A DNA stretch of 64,000 nucleotides from positions 117,992,000 to 118,055,999 of the forward strand of contig NC_089597.1 of assembly GCF_019320115.1 (NCBI RefSeq), given 5' to 3'. The notes under the pieces were generated by a model. That model ran no database searches. It worked only from the letters and a program-made list of their open reading frames with translations, and was not told the origin of the DNA. Origin of the DNA: Miscanthus floridulus (taxonomy: Eukaryota; Streptophyta; Magnoliopsida; Poales; Poaceae). Shown here piece by piece: positions 46,891 through 58,471 of the stretch (within the stretch, counting starts at the first letter, position 1; each line of letters starts with the position of its first letter). Position numbers and translations under genes: made by a program.

Positions 46891-47821
46891 GTTGGGCGAC
46901 GAAGAGAGCGGAGTCCCTCACACGCGCGACCAAACCAGAGCCCCCGCGCGCACGAGATCCATGCGCCGTCGACTCGGCCGTACATCGTTGCTGGAGCTGT
47001 CTTCTATGCATCGGAGAACAGGACGTTCCCGTAGTCTCGCGAGGCGACGCCGGTGCCGTCTCCAGGCTCGCACGGGGTGTTTTTTGTAAAAGATGCAACG
47101 AAGAGACGGGGCTAAGGGACCGTTGTACATGCCCTAACTAATTTCTTACCCTTTCCAAATGTCGGCAGAGAAAAAATTAGAGAACCACCACTCTCCTTGA
47201 TAACTAATTTCTTACCCTTTCCAAATGTCGGCAGAGAAGAAATTAGAGAACATTGAACAAATGACTATACCAATTAGTTGAGGCTAGCATGAATGATTGA
47301 ATGACCAAATTCCATGTGTACGATTGAACCAATACAATCAAATTTGAGAGTACTACCTTATTTTTGTTTTGTTGCTGTCATCATGATATTTTTCTGCATT
47401 GAAATCATATACAACAAAATGTGAGTTACTAAGGTTTTGATCAATGTTGGAGAACTAAAAAAAAGTCAGACACATACTTCTTTTCTTAGCTAAAATCAAG
47501 CGCAACCTCTTTTTTTTTAACGAAACATTTAAGGCTACAGTGTAGACAAGGCTGTGCCTTGAAACTGAACATAAAATCAATCAAAAGCTCAATAGGTTAT
47601 AGTGCTAAAAAGATCAAAGTGCATTAGATGGAGTTGGCACATCCGAAATCCATATGCATCAGTTTACCAAAGGTAACCAAAGGAATACGATGCAGCAGAG
47701 CAATAGAAATATGCTGATGGCTTGTGGATCTGGTGGTAGCACAGCTACTTGGGTTGGCTGTTAAATGCTGATGACAAAATGAGAATTTGAGAGAGGCAAG
47801 TAAAAAAATGAGGAATCACCC
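46891..47821. other. Intergenic DNA with a 65-bp tandem duplication
   Basis: The unit ctaatttcttaccctttcca ending aattagagaac occurs at about 47,138-47,190 and 47,203-47,255. The rest is AT-rich without recognisable features. Confidence 0.6.
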
Positions 47822-47990
47822 TACCTGTGGAGGCTCATCCTCCACTTGCTAGTCAGCTACTGATGCTCCAGGAGACCAGAACAGGGTCTAGTCCAGCTTC
47901 TGCTTCTCCTCGTTCTCCTTCTTGAAGAGCTTGATCTGCAGAACCTCGTAGGAGCCTTCCTCCAGCAAGGGTCGCCGACTCGCCGTACAC
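47822..47990 (-). pseudogene. Exon fragment of an unrecognised gene
   Basis: On the minus strand a GCTGTAG acceptor at 47,991-47,997 precedes a frame starting VYGESATL. One base later the frame continues LLEEGSYEVLQIKLFKKENE then EKQKLD, a stop (TAG where CAG is likely) and TLFWSPGAS. The protein-like segments in neighbouring frames with a clean acceptor indicate a real exon that has suffered a 1-base frameshift and a nonsense change. The family was not identified. It lies 130 bp from the protease-like inverted repeat but need not belong to it. Confidence 0.45.
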
Positions 47991-48135
47991 CTACAGCCAT
48001 AGCAGCAGGGAAAAAATAGAGATTGATCAATCAGCTGCTAGTGTATTCATTCATTCACACTCGAATTGAAGCGTTGATTATGCAAACACAATACAACTCC
48101 TTGCAGTTGCTGTTCACTACTTGAAATGGTGATCG

Positions 48136-48270
48136 ATGGAGCAGCTCGCCGCGCTAGCAGGCGTGGTGGCGCCGGCGCTGCTGGAGCCGGCGGCGGCCGT
48201 CGGCCTCAAGTTCAGCAGCAAAGACCTCAAGTCCGAGAAGTCACTGTGGCAGCTGTATTCTTGGATTTGA
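48136..48270 (+). pseudogene. Papain-family cysteine protease N-terminal exon, plus-strand copy
   Basis: A 44-codon frame encodes a signal peptide (MEQLAALAGVVAPALLEP) and then KFSSKDLKSEKSLWQLYSW, ending in a stop. The pattern DL.SE.SLW.LY at the start of the mature proprotein is typical of vignain/KDEL-type plant cysteine proteases, just before the I29 prodomain. No further prodomain or catalytic domain follows, so only the first exon end is present. It is one arm of an inverted repeat with the copy at 48,227-48,370. Confidence 0.55.
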
Positions 48271-48370
48271 GGGCGTCGCTGCTGAACTTCACGCCGGCGG
48301 CCGCCGCCGGCTCCAGCAGCGCCAGCGCCACCACTACGCCTGCTAGCGCGGCGAGCTGCTTCATCACCAT
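48227..48370 (-). pseudogene. Papain-family cysteine protease N-terminal exon, minus-strand copy
   Basis: A 47-residue frame on the minus strand starts MVMKQLAALAGVVVALALLE and continues PAAAAGVKFSSDALKSK before diverging and stopping. Its first ~37 residues match the plus-strand copy. A TATAAAAG box at 48,501-48,510 (minus) lies about 130 bp upstream with a plausible leader, so this copy has the original promoter. The turn into inverted sequence removed the rest of the gene. Confidence 0.55.
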
Positions 48371-48500
48371 GGTCTCGATCGGTGGAGCGGTCGCTAGCAC
48401 TACTCTGTGGTTTGGCGATGCTCGTCTGCGAGCTACTAGCTACGTACGTGTTGTGGAAGATGCCAAGTGATGGGCCGGCCGGACGGTGGTGCCTGCCGCC

Positions 48501-48510
48501 TCTTTTATAG
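48501..48510 (-). promoter_or_regulatory. TATA box for the minus-strand protease-like exon
   Basis: CTATAAAAGA on the minus strand, about 130 bp upstream of the ATG at 48,370, within GC-rich promoter-like DNA. Confidence 0.5.
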
Positions 48511-48710
48511 ACGATGTAGTGAGCGAGCGAGCCAGGCAGCCAGGCAGCAGTGCGCCGCGCGAGTCGAACTCGAAGATGCATGATGCGCTGCGGCAAGCCG
48601 GGGACGAGCTGCTTGCATTGGCGTCGTTTGGGTGGCCGAACGGTCGAGTTCACGCGGGGTGGGTGATGGGCGTGGGCCGCGTGGCTCATGGTTGCCGTTG
48701 AGACACGAAA

Positions 48711-49339
48711 CCCACCGCTCACGGACGAGGGCGCGGCAGTCAAAATAACATAGAAAAAGGAGACAGGAATGGCAAGACCTGTGTTAAATACAAGATTTTT
48801 AAAAGTCACACAAGTTCAAGTACAGTGCTTGCTCAGTAGTCTAGAAAACGATATCTATTCGTAGTTTACAATAGTACTATGGAACCCGTCTGCAGAGAAG
48901 TAGTAGGTGCTACCTTTGAAAATAGTGGAGAAAATTCTGTGTTCTCTTGACACATTTTCTCAAACTTTAATAGTATCTCCAATTCTCCATATATATATAG
49001 CAGTGCCCAAGAAATGATTTATTTAGCCACGCCAACAATCAATCAAAGAAGAAAAAGGATATATATCCTTCAATAAGTCCACAAATTAAATTAGACAGCA
49101 ATTCTTTCAAACAGGCCCATGGAATATATCCTTTTCCAAGAGTCATCACGATGGAACGGCTGTCCTAGGAGGCCCGCCAGTTTGACACAGCAAATAGCCG
49201 AAAACACCCATGAGAAACAATCTTTATCATAGGTTGGAAATGCATACATTTTCATATCAGATTTACCGTATCACATTATCAACATTTCTATTCTAAAATT
49301 CTCCGGCAACAAACACAAGTGACGTTCAGATCCACATGT
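48711..49339. other. Intergenic DNA, nothing recognised
   Basis: AT-rich with no ORF, MITE terminus or RNA gene that could be supported. Confidence 0.5.
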
Positions 49340-49900
49340 GGATCATCTCGCGCTACCTCCAGACTCTGTTTCAGTTCCGTAGCAATGCACCGGCAAACCT
49401 ATATAAAACAACCAAAAGTTCAACTTTGATGAACTTCCATTATAAAACACATTTGAACCTACAATCAAATAGTGACATGTATATGTGGAACCAAGTGAAT
49501 TATAACCAAAGCCACTATGCAAATGTAGGAACGAGCGCACCTTATAATCATTGCTCGTATCCGAAGGCACCTTCGGATACGAACAATGATTATAAGGTGC
49601 GCTCGTTCCTACATTTGCATAGTGGCTTTGGTTATAATTCACTTGGTTCCACATGTACATGTCACTATTTGATTGTAGGTTCAAATGTGTTTTATAATGG
49701 AAGTTCATCAAAGTTGAACTTTGTAAAAAATAACCAACCGGATAAGAAACATCCACACGAGATTCAGATTTAAGATGTTTCCAAGACCAAGAGGCTATTT
49801 AGCATCATGTCAAATGACAGCAGATGCATGGTCAGATCATCCATTAGAGAAAAACGACTTATGGATCCACCAGCTTATCATTCTCAAAATTGCATAGATG
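49340..49900 (-). pseudogene. Antisense fragment of the I29-gene locus (intron end and exon 2)
   Basis: On the minus strand, 49,724-49,890 matches the intron of copy A (about 29,715-29,870: tggatccataagtcgttttt, catgcatctgctgtca, atctgaatctcgtgtggatg). 49,398 down to about 49,343 matches the start of exon 2 (gtttgccggtgcattgctac, then ggaactgaaacagagtctgg). Exon 1 is absent. The two parts are separated by the palindrome at 49,415-49,722. Confidence 0.75.
49415..49722. mobile_element. 308-bp near-perfect palindrome (fold-back MITE)
   Basis: The arms of 153 bp meet around a 2-base centre (ca at 49,568-49,569) between ccgaagg and ccttcgg. Only two mismatches between the arms were found by eye. 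The outer ends read AAAGTTCAACTTTGATGAAC on both sides. Because each strand reads nearly the same, long ORFs of almost identical sequence appear on both strands; these are not genes. It interrupts a copy of the I29-gene intron that is uninterrupted in copies A and B. A transcript would form one long hairpin. Confidence 0.9.
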
Positions 49901-52900
49901 AGAAAATGACATTTGCAACTTTGGACACTAGCTACAAACAGATAGATTTTGTAGGCACTGAGAAGAGAACATTGTTTAGATTATTGTTGACTAAAGCATC
50001 CTCAGTGATGGCTAGCTTTGTATTTGTATAGTCATTTGAAGTGGGGCATCGTTTGAGTCATCGTTGCTCAAAAATATCAGTTAGAACCTAGAACACTTCC
50101 AAATACATTGCGAAAGGTGTAGTTCTTGCCACTGCACAAGTTGGGGAACAGCTGCTAGCAAAGGTAACCATGACTGGGTTTCATTGTTGGGCTACAAGAT
50201 ATGAAGGTCGAATGAGACTGATTAGTGTTAATGGATTTGCAGTGGCTACATAAAAGATTATAGGCAGAAGCTTATCTAAATCACTTGGTGTTCTTAGTGA
50301 TGATTTGGTTTTTATCAACACCAGCTCTCTTGCATTTTTCTTTTTTGGTTGACCAGTTTTCAGTTCTCAGCCTGCAGAAGATGCATGAAACACTCAGATG
50401 TTTTTTTGTCCCTTTGTACAAAAAGTCTGATTGATCATAAGTAAACACATGCCATTTTTGTAAGTCCAAACTTTTACTGGGGGACAGGGGAGGGGGCCTG
50501 CAGTGTAGCTTCATTTTCTAAAGCTGCAGCGAGTTCTTTCATTTTACCTTCTTTTGCCTTCCAATTGATCATCACTATCTTTTGTCTGCAAAGGTATTGT
50601 ATAAAGTACTGATGGAAGCATCAAAGAAGTGATCCATAAAGGCTGAATATCAATCATTTATGATTAGAATTAATGAGAGCGCCAGAATATTTGGTGATGC
50701 AAATATCTGTAAAACATTCAGCTCGGTCTGTCTTAATTTACGGAGTTCACAATGAAGATACTTAGTTTATGCAAGAAAAGCTAAATTGATAAGGAAGCAT
50801 GGAAAAATGGAAGGTAAGTCATATATAAATCTAAGTGTAGCAAATGCAATGTGTATTCTTCTCGTTTTTTCCTTCTTCTTTTTTTGGCAATCATATAGCA
50901 GTAGATTATTTGAGGATAAGTGAATGGCATAAAGAAATTGAAGACAAAATCAGGTTGTCTATATGTAAACTGAAAACTGACCTTTCTGTCAACTTCGCTT
51001 TCTAGCAACAGCCTCTTGAGAAACAATGGACTGCATGTTAGTCACTGTGTCTTTTATCTGCCAAGAAGACATATATTGGTTAATGATCCTGTGATAACAG
51101 TTTGTAGTATGGTATGTGGAATGTGAATTATAAAGTGCACAGAGAAGACAGCTTAGTTTTTTTTTCAAGCAATGTTGTAGTCGATTTTGATTCAGATGAA
51201 AAAACTGAGCCGCTCTAAGATGGAATTCAGAAGCATGATATATCCATCAATGAACTGCAATCAGAAGTCATATAGATACAAAGCCTTGTACGACAAAAGT
51301 GAGTGCCATAGATACAGCCACAACCGTCAGCATTAGAAATGGGCCACTCGGCTATGCCTGCGTTGTGCCGGGTAGAGCCAAAAAAAAAAAAAAACAGTAT
51401 GCCTTTCTCGCCGGCGCCGCGCTCCGCCTCTACCTAAACCAACTCTTGCCGGTCACCACCATGGCGTTGAACTCACAGTTGTCACTCTGGTCTAGTGGTT
51501 TTGCCGTTCATTTCATCCAACTCTAAATTGATCAAACACATATTCTCCATAATCTCATATACCAATTTCAAATGGATGAAACGCTACGGGAAACAATACT
51601 TATAATTGTTCTGGTGATAAAAACTATAAAGAGAAATTTACGCTTCCATTAATAAAATGTGCTCTTGGAGCTTGGTACATTTAATAAGAGTCACACAGTA
51701 AATAACAACCATAGAAATTCATAGGCATGACAAGTGCCACCAAGGAATTCCGGCAATTCACTGAGCATTTTTTTTTACAAATGAAACAATAATCATAAGC
51801 GACCAATTAAGGAAACAAATTCCCTGAAAGTAGTAGATTGAACATCACTTATCTAGCGTCAATTATTTGAAGAGGCTTACTTTGGTATTTGTTCCCAAGA
51901 ACCTAAAAACATAAGAATATATCTTAGACATTAAGCAATGTTATCAAGCAAAAAAATAGTTCTATAAAATTATTAACCCAATATATTCCAAGCAAGAAAA
52001 AAACAGCAACAAAGAGTAAAATGGAATTAAGGCTAATCATGTTCAAATTTGACCCAATGTGTCACTGATACTGAAAAGTCAATATTGGATGGAAACATCA
52101 AATTTTAAGTAGCAGTCCCTTTTCAGTATTCTCAAACAGGAGCTAATATTACCCTCTTCTTGCAATATCATTTGATCAACTATTTTTGACCATGTAAAAT
52201 TGTCAAAAATTGTAATTTCTAGTTATTTAGCTTGGTAATATTCTTTCTTAGCATAACCCTAATCAACTGATAGAGGAATCTTGGCAAAAGGGTTAAAAAT
52301 GATTTCACTAATGCCCTTGGTCTTTGACTGATTGATACCTCAACACTACCATATTTACAGAAATGAAATACCATGGTTTAGGGCTGATGAAACAATCCCC
52401 ATAAAAATTATGTACTTGTGCTTAAAAAAAACAGATAGCTGCTATATTGTAATTAGTGATGTTGCACTTCACAATGATATGATCAAATGAGGTGTCCTGC
52501 GAGTGAGAAGTGAAATTGCTCATACCTAAGTTGAAGCCCAAAATATCTCCTAGCGATCATAGTGAATTCTAGAGTGGTTTTCTAGTAAAATATCTGCATG
52601 CAACCTCTACATTTGGACAGAAGGCAAATGAATTTACCTGTAAATCATTAGTAATCAGTAAAAATGATCAGCTTATGGTCAATGTTGTTTTTCCAACAAG
52701 TAGGCATGCACAACCACCAGAATATACTCAATATATAATGATGGTTATTCCAAACCACACCTCCAGGCCACTAAGATGCAAATTTAAACAACTAAATGTG
52801 ATCTAGCTTTTATCTAGATACAGTTTCAACTTATTCACTGTAAAGTGATGTTGGTATCGCAATACCTGCATACTGATATTGCAATAATATTACCTGTAAA

Positions 52901-53323
52901 GTGATTGGAAGTAAAAGGATAAGAATCTGCAGTCTGTTGAACTTTTCCTTTGCCTCATTTGGCATCTATAAACAACACAATAATCATCAGCCTATCAGCA
53001 AATACTTAAACAAGTTAAAACAAAGGTCAAAGAAATGAAAAGGGTGAGCAGGAAAATACTCTATATTGGCCAAATTTAATTCAGCCTCTAGAAACAAACC
53101 CTACAATAACTCCATTTTCATTTAATGCAAAGAACAGTCCATGTAATATTCTTTGTAACGGATACTCCGTTTACACCAAATGATACTACACTTTCGCTAT
53201 GAATTCTTAGTACAAAATCCATAAATTCATCAGGACTTTGGATACCTCTCATCCCCTTTCCTGCCTTTCATATGTCGACAGTGAGCTATCTCAATCAGCA
53301 TAAACCTGTGTAAACAAAATATT
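49901..53323. other. AT-rich region without a supported gene
   Basis: One coding-like island at 50,092-50,254 (plus) reads KYIAKGVVLATAQVGEQLLA then GFHCWATRYEGRM, bounded by stops on both sides and of unknown family. Elsewhere only short frames, A/T runs and intron-like sequence are seen. Confidence 0.45.
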
Positions 53324-53605
53324 TTAATGCCTGAAACCCAGGCCACCTGTACAGCGAAACAAATATAAGAGATCCAAAGTCCAAACGCCATACTGCAGTT
53401 TTACCTTGCATATGAGAATGTGAAAGAGTCCTAAATAGATGGGAAGAGAATAACAGCAGCCGTAATCCAGCCATTGGATGGCAAGCTCCTCCACAGCCCC
53501 TGGCTCATTCATGACCTTTCTCTTTGTGCTTATCCCAGTGCGTTTGATTAGAGACCGACTACATGAACAACAGGCTGTATAATAATCAAATTGAAGTTGC
53601 TGCAT
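53324..53605 (-). other. Possible exon of unknown family
   Basis: A minus-strand frame of about 93 codons includes KRKVMNEPGAVEELAIQWLD, which looks more coding than its surroundings. No domain is recognised and no convincing splice borders were established. It could be an exon of the locus containing the importin-like fragment. Confidence 0.25.
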
Positions 53606-54033
53606 AACATTGACTCGTTAGTTGCCCATCATACTGCAAGAAGAAACAAATTTTCAATCTGGAAACACTCTGATAATAAAGATGGAACGTAGCAAGCAAA
53701 AAAAAACAAATTATGATGGATTGCGATGATCAGTCCGAACCTGCTCCTTGGTCAGTTGAAGGCTAGTCAGCAGTCTGCACCCTTGTTGGCATGATTCACG
53801 GGGACAGAAAAAGGAAATCATTCATGGCCACCATTGCTGAGTCACGTTTGGACATGAATCCATGATTGATGCATAGCATAAATCTCAAGATCCAATCTGC
53901 CATTTTGCCCTTCAAACACAACAAGAATAAAAATTTGTAAGATGGCCGGACGCATAGGAAACAGAAATTGGATAAGAAACAAAAATTTCTACCAAGAAGC
54001 AACAAATCAAAGAGGAAGATACCCACTTCTGCG

Positions 54034-54400
54034 AGTCGCATCAGGTGACGAAAGCTACACACCGATCGAGAGCAACTTCCGAAACTCCCTGGCCGCCTCA
54101 AATTGCATGCTGCTCTCATCCGAGTATAACCTTGCCGCCAACTGCGTCAGGTTCCCCAACTACACCCGCAAGATATAGAAAAAAACAGGAAACGAAAACA
54201 GAACGGAACGAACAAATCTACTGTAGAACGAAAAGGGAAAAAAAACACCAATGCCGAACCCACCATCTTCTCAAGGGCCGGCGGGTGCGATTGTGCATAC
54301 GGCACCGCCTCGGAGCAGCGCTTCCTCGGAGGGCGCTCCCGCGGCTCTCCTTGCGGAGCCGGATCAAACGAACAGGCTGATGAACTAAAATAATAACAAA
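54034..54400 (-). pseudogene. Importin-alpha-like fragment (N-terminal region)
   Basis: On the minus strand an exon beginning after a GTGTAG acceptor at about 54,160 encodes LGNLTQLAARLYSDESSMQF then EAAREFRKLLSI. This matches the first armadillo-repeat region of plant importin alpha, which carries nuclear-import cargo. After LLSI a TAG follows and the match fails. The upstream exon (about 54,264-54,400, donor ATG|GTGGGT) encodes an unrecognised basic, proline-rich segment. The rest of the ~530-residue protein is not seen nearby, so it is a fragment. A Copia element is inserted 30 bp upstream. Confidence 0.5.
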
Positions 54401-54433
54401 GTTGCTCAATCAAATATGTTCTAATGCTCAGGG

Positions 54434-54841
54434 TGTTAGGATCGATGATCAGTGCCTCTGTGTGTGATCGTAGATCCGGTTAGTCTCCGTGACGTTTCTC
54501 TTCACGGTATAGACGCCGGTGCCGCGGTATACTAGAGTCGTCTAGCGTCGTCGTGGAGAGAAGTTAAGTGGCGTTGGCGGAGAACCTGCAGACGTGATGG
54601 TGAGGTTGGTGGGGCACATTTCGTCGCTGGCAGCACGGTCTTTAGATCAGATTAGGGTTTTTTTTTGTGGGTGTGACGGCTCCGATCAACCTTGTGAAAC
54701 GAGCCCCGATCTCCATCTTCTCTATTTGTATGTGCTGTGCGACAGGGGCTCACCAACCAGTTAGGGTTGGGCTCCCCCGATCAGGGAGTAGAGACAAGGG
54801 CCCAATAGACCGTTGGGCCTATTGGTGGAGATCAACTAACA
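54434..54841 (-). repeat. 3' LTR of the Copia element
   Basis: 408 bp, TGTTAG..CTAACA. It is bounded inside by the polypurine tract and outside by CAGGG. Confidence 0.93.
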
Positions 54842-55059
54842 TTCTCCCCTTGATCTCATTCCATCTTTCATTTTCATATCATTTACTTTTGTTCATTCCA
54901 TTACAGATTAGCTCATAGAGCATGTCTCATCGTCACGGTCTATTACCGATAGACTTAACAGCTACAACTCATTACTCTATTCTGAAATAGATACTTATCT
55001 TTTGGGCCTTCTTTTGTCCAGGAATATTTGAGGCTTTCCCTTAAACCTGCTAGCTACAT

Positions 55060-56580
55060 ATTCTCTGAACACCATGTTCTCTGAACATGTTGGGTGGTAA
55101 GCTTTTTGTAAGCGGATCCGCGAGCATCCTTTCTATATTTATATGCTCAAGACTTATGACTTGATCCCAGACTTTATCTTTCACAACATAATACTCTATG
55201 TCAATGTGTTTGGCAGCACCACTTGACTTGTGTTGTGAGCATCCTGTACTGTCAGATTATAATCGCAGTATTACTTTAGTGATTTATAGATATCGTCAAC
55301 CAACTTCAAACCGGGTATGAATTTCTTTAGTCAGTTCATCTGTCCGTTGCCTCATAACACGCTACAAACTGTCATACATTATGGACAATGTACTGACGGT
55401 TCGCATTGAGCTTTTTCATGAAATAACTCCCCTTTGCGAGATGATAGAAAATCCACGTCTGGATATGCATTCACTCTCGCATAATCAGAATCTGAATATC
55501 CCACCATATGGAGTGAATCAGATCTTCTATATATCATCATGAGGCCTTTCGTTCCTTGCAAATAATACAAGACTTTCTTTACTAATTTTAGTGTTCTATT
55601 CCAGAATTGCTCTGGAATCTGCCAAATAAAACCCGGTAACAAATGCCAAGTCAGGGCGTGTATATACTTGAGCATGTTGCAAGCTTCCGACAGCTGAAGC
55701 ATATGGAACCACTTTCACTTTATCGATTGAGCTCATATTGGTTCCTGGGGCATTTAAAATCTCCATATCTGTCGCCCTTGACTATAAGAGCAGGTGAGGG
55801 ACTACATTTGTGCATACTGAATTTCTTTAAGATCTTTTCCATGTATGTCTTTTGTGACCGTCATTATACCCTTTTTCTTCTATCTCGGTGAATCTCGATC
55901 CCTAGAACGAACGAGGCTTCGTCAAGATCTTTCATATCAAGTTTTGAGAACAGAACTTCTTTGTCTCCTGTAGTAGACTGACATCACTACTAGCAAGTAA
56001 GATATCATCCACATACAGGACAAGGAAGATAAACTTCCTATTCTTAAACTTTGCATAGACACAATTGTCCTCTATATTCTCTTTTAAAACCCAAAATTCT
56101 TTATTGACTGATCAAACTTCAAGTACCACTGTCTTAAAGCTTGTTTTAATCCATAAATGGATTTCTTTAGGCGGCATCTCATTCGTTCTTTTTCTTCCAT
56201 GACAAACCTTTTGGTTGTGCCATGTAAACATTTTTCTCCAAGTCTCCATTGAGAAATGCCGTCTTTACATCCATCTGATGTAATTCTCAATCGTAATGTG
56301 CCACTAATGCCATTATGATTCTGAAAGAAACTTTACAAGAGACTAGATAAAATGTCTTATTGTAATCAATTCCTTCTCTTTGCATAAAGCCTTTTGCCAC
56401 AAGTCACACTTTATATGTCTCTATATTCCCTTGAGAGTCATGTTTAGTCTTGTAGATCCATTTATAGCCTACTGTTTTAACTCCTTTAGGAATTATGTCC
56501 AAATCCTAAACTTTATTGACATTCATCGATTTCATTTCATCTTCCATGGCCTCAAGCCACTTTGATGAATGATCACTTCT
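55060..56580 (-). pseudogene. Copia reverse transcriptase and RNase H, frameshifted
   Basis: Read on the minus strand from 56,580: the RT motifs WLEAMEDEMKSM, YKWIYKTKHDSQGNIETYK, DVKTAFLNGDLE and CRLKKSIYGLKQALRQW; an intact YVDD at 56,004-56,015 in a shifted frame; PDLAFVTGFYLA near 55,630; and RNase H-like remnants with HIDIEYYVV and ADPLTKSL near 55,100-55,230. Many stops and several frameshifts are present. Confidence 0.82.
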
Positions 56581-56589
56581 CATGGCTTC

Positions 56590-57850
56590 TTAAAATGAGG
56601 TGGGATCATCCTCCATTTGAAATTCCTTAGTGTTATACACTTCATAATCAGCAGAAATAACTGATTTTCTAACTCTTTGAGACCTTCTAGGGGCCTCCAC
56701 ATTTGGCACAACTTTTGTTTGAGGCTGTTGTTGCTCCCCCTCATGTGTAGCAATAGGTTCTATAGGATCCTGAGGAACAGGTTCCTCATCGTCATTCATT
56801 GTTGTCACAGGTGGGATAACAATAGGTGCTGGCACCACAGTATCTAGCACTGTCGGTACAGCTATAGCAGGTAGTGAGAAAAATGGCTCATGAATCATTG
56901 GAGTGAACGCATACACCCGCTTCACTTCAAGGACAATTACTCGAGCTACCATGCTCCCCCTCATCTTTTCATCCTCTAGGAAAACAACGTGTCTCGTTTT
57001 CACAAACTTTGTATGTCTCTCTGGACAGTGGAAAACGAAAACATTTTTACTTTTCTGTGTTGCCAATGAAATGGTACCTTACTGTTTTGGGATCTAACTT
57101 CCCAATATTTGGGTTAAATACTTTAGCCTCAGCAGGGCTCCCCCACACACACGCAAGTGGTTTAGTGAGGGTACACTTTCTATCCACAACTCATACGGTG
57201 TTTTGGGCACCGATTTACTTGGTACTCTTTTGAGAATATGAATAGGGTTTTTAGCGCCTCCATCCACAGGCTCAACTGTAAGGTGGAGTAACTTATCATA
57301 CTGTCCACCATATCCATTAGGGTACGATTGATTCTTTTAGCTACTCTATTCTGCTGAGGTTCACCCAGTATAGAATACTGGGCTACTATGCCATTCTTTT
57401 AGGGTATGTCGACCGCGGTACTCCCCTACGGTCAGACCTGACTATCTTAATCTTTAATATCTTAAATTTATCCAGTACATCTTTTCTTTCTTTGATTGGA
57501 TAAATATAGCTATAATGGGAGTACTCATATGTGAATGTTATGAACGAATCATAACCATCTATACTCTTTACAGGAAAGCTGATCACAGATGTCTGTATGA
57601 ATAATCTATAAAATTCCTGCGCTTCGTTTGTCATCTTTCTTAATCTTCTTTACATACTTTTCTTTTATACATTCCCTGCATTGAACTTAATCCGAGAGCT
57701 CTAATGGAGAAAGAATATCATTCTTAACTTGTCTTTCTATTCCTCCTCGAAATATGGCCTAAACGACAGTGCCATAATTTCGATAACGCATCGTGAGCTC
57801 TCTTATGCCACCTTTTCCTGATTAACACTCTGTGACCAGCTGCTTTATCA
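56590..57850 (-). pseudogene. Copia integrase region, broken
   Basis: The integrase core is recognised from SIDGYDSFITFTYEYSHYSY (about 57,520-57,580), and a long C-terminal segment (56,590-57,066) contains HCPERHTKFVKTRHVVFLED and RRSQRVRKS. Compared with normal Copia order, the zinc knuckle and protease are missing between gag and this part. Confidence 0.78.
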
Positions 57851-57851
57851 G

Positions 57852-58079
57852 CTAAGTGGCATATGTCTTTGAAGAGCCAGTGAACTGACTCTTTATTCTA
57901 TCGAGGTACTCGGTAACCATGTCACATTCTAGGATTGAACCCACAATTACAGGTTCAATCATGTTCTTTATCACAGTCAAACATTTCTTGTTTACAGTGA
58001 CCCACTTCCTATGCTCAAAAGCCATATGATGTCTTTTGGGATTCAAAATCCCTTTCTTTAGTTGCCTAAGTGGCATCAT
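57852..58079 (-). pseudogene. Copia gag remnant
   Basis: Contains KWVTVNKKCLTVIKN, the PVIVGSILECDMVTEYLDRI segment and SQFTGSSKTYAT, typical of the Copia gag capsid region. It stops where the protein should continue toward the zinc knuckle. Confidence 0.78.
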
Positions 58080-58249
58080 TCTCTTTTTGTCTCCCTCACT
58101 GGTGCCACAATCTCAGTGGAACACGGTGAGGTGACTACCCAGTCCACCTTAGATAAGATGAAAACCAGGTCAAAACTTTTCTTAACATAAAAATAACACC
58201 ATTTGCATGCCTTGATTCCAACGTTGGTCAAAATCAAAACATACAATTA

Positions 58250-58471
58250 TTCTTATACACTAATTCTACATCACCGTTGGACAGAAATAGAATTAATGCA
58301 TAAATCTTTAACTTTCACAACTGTTCTTACACACTAATTCTACATCACCGTTGGGCAGAAATAGAATTAATGCATAAATCATTAAAATTAACATATGTTC
58401 TTATACACTAATTCCACATCACCGTTGGACAGAAGTAGAATTAATGCATAAATTATTAACATTATGATATT
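58250..58471. repeat. Three tandem 74-bp repeats in the Copia leader
   Basis: Units starting at 58,251, 58,325 and 58,399 share tcttatacactaattctaca then tcaccgttgg.cagaa.tag and aattaatgcataaat. They lie in the untranslated leader between primer-binding site and gag. Confidence 0.88.

Larger units (their letters stand above)
48126..48370. repeat. Tail-to-tail inverted repeat of a protease first exon
   Basis: The arms, about 48,126-48,246 and 48,250-48,370, match in reverse complement (ctagcaggcgt.gtggcg.c, ctggagccggcggcggcc, aagttcagcagc), with more mismatches than the palindrome at 49.4 kb. The centre lies near 48,248. Confidence 0.7.

Noticed and set aside
47822..48370. Joining the exon fragment at 47.8 kb with the protease-like exon as one gene
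   Set aside because: The exon fragment shows no papain-family motif and the inverted repeat breaks continuity, so a common gene is not supported.
49336..49773. Two overlapping ORFs of 137-145 aa with nearly the same protein on opposite strands
   Set aside because: This is the direct consequence of a near-perfect palindrome, not two genes.
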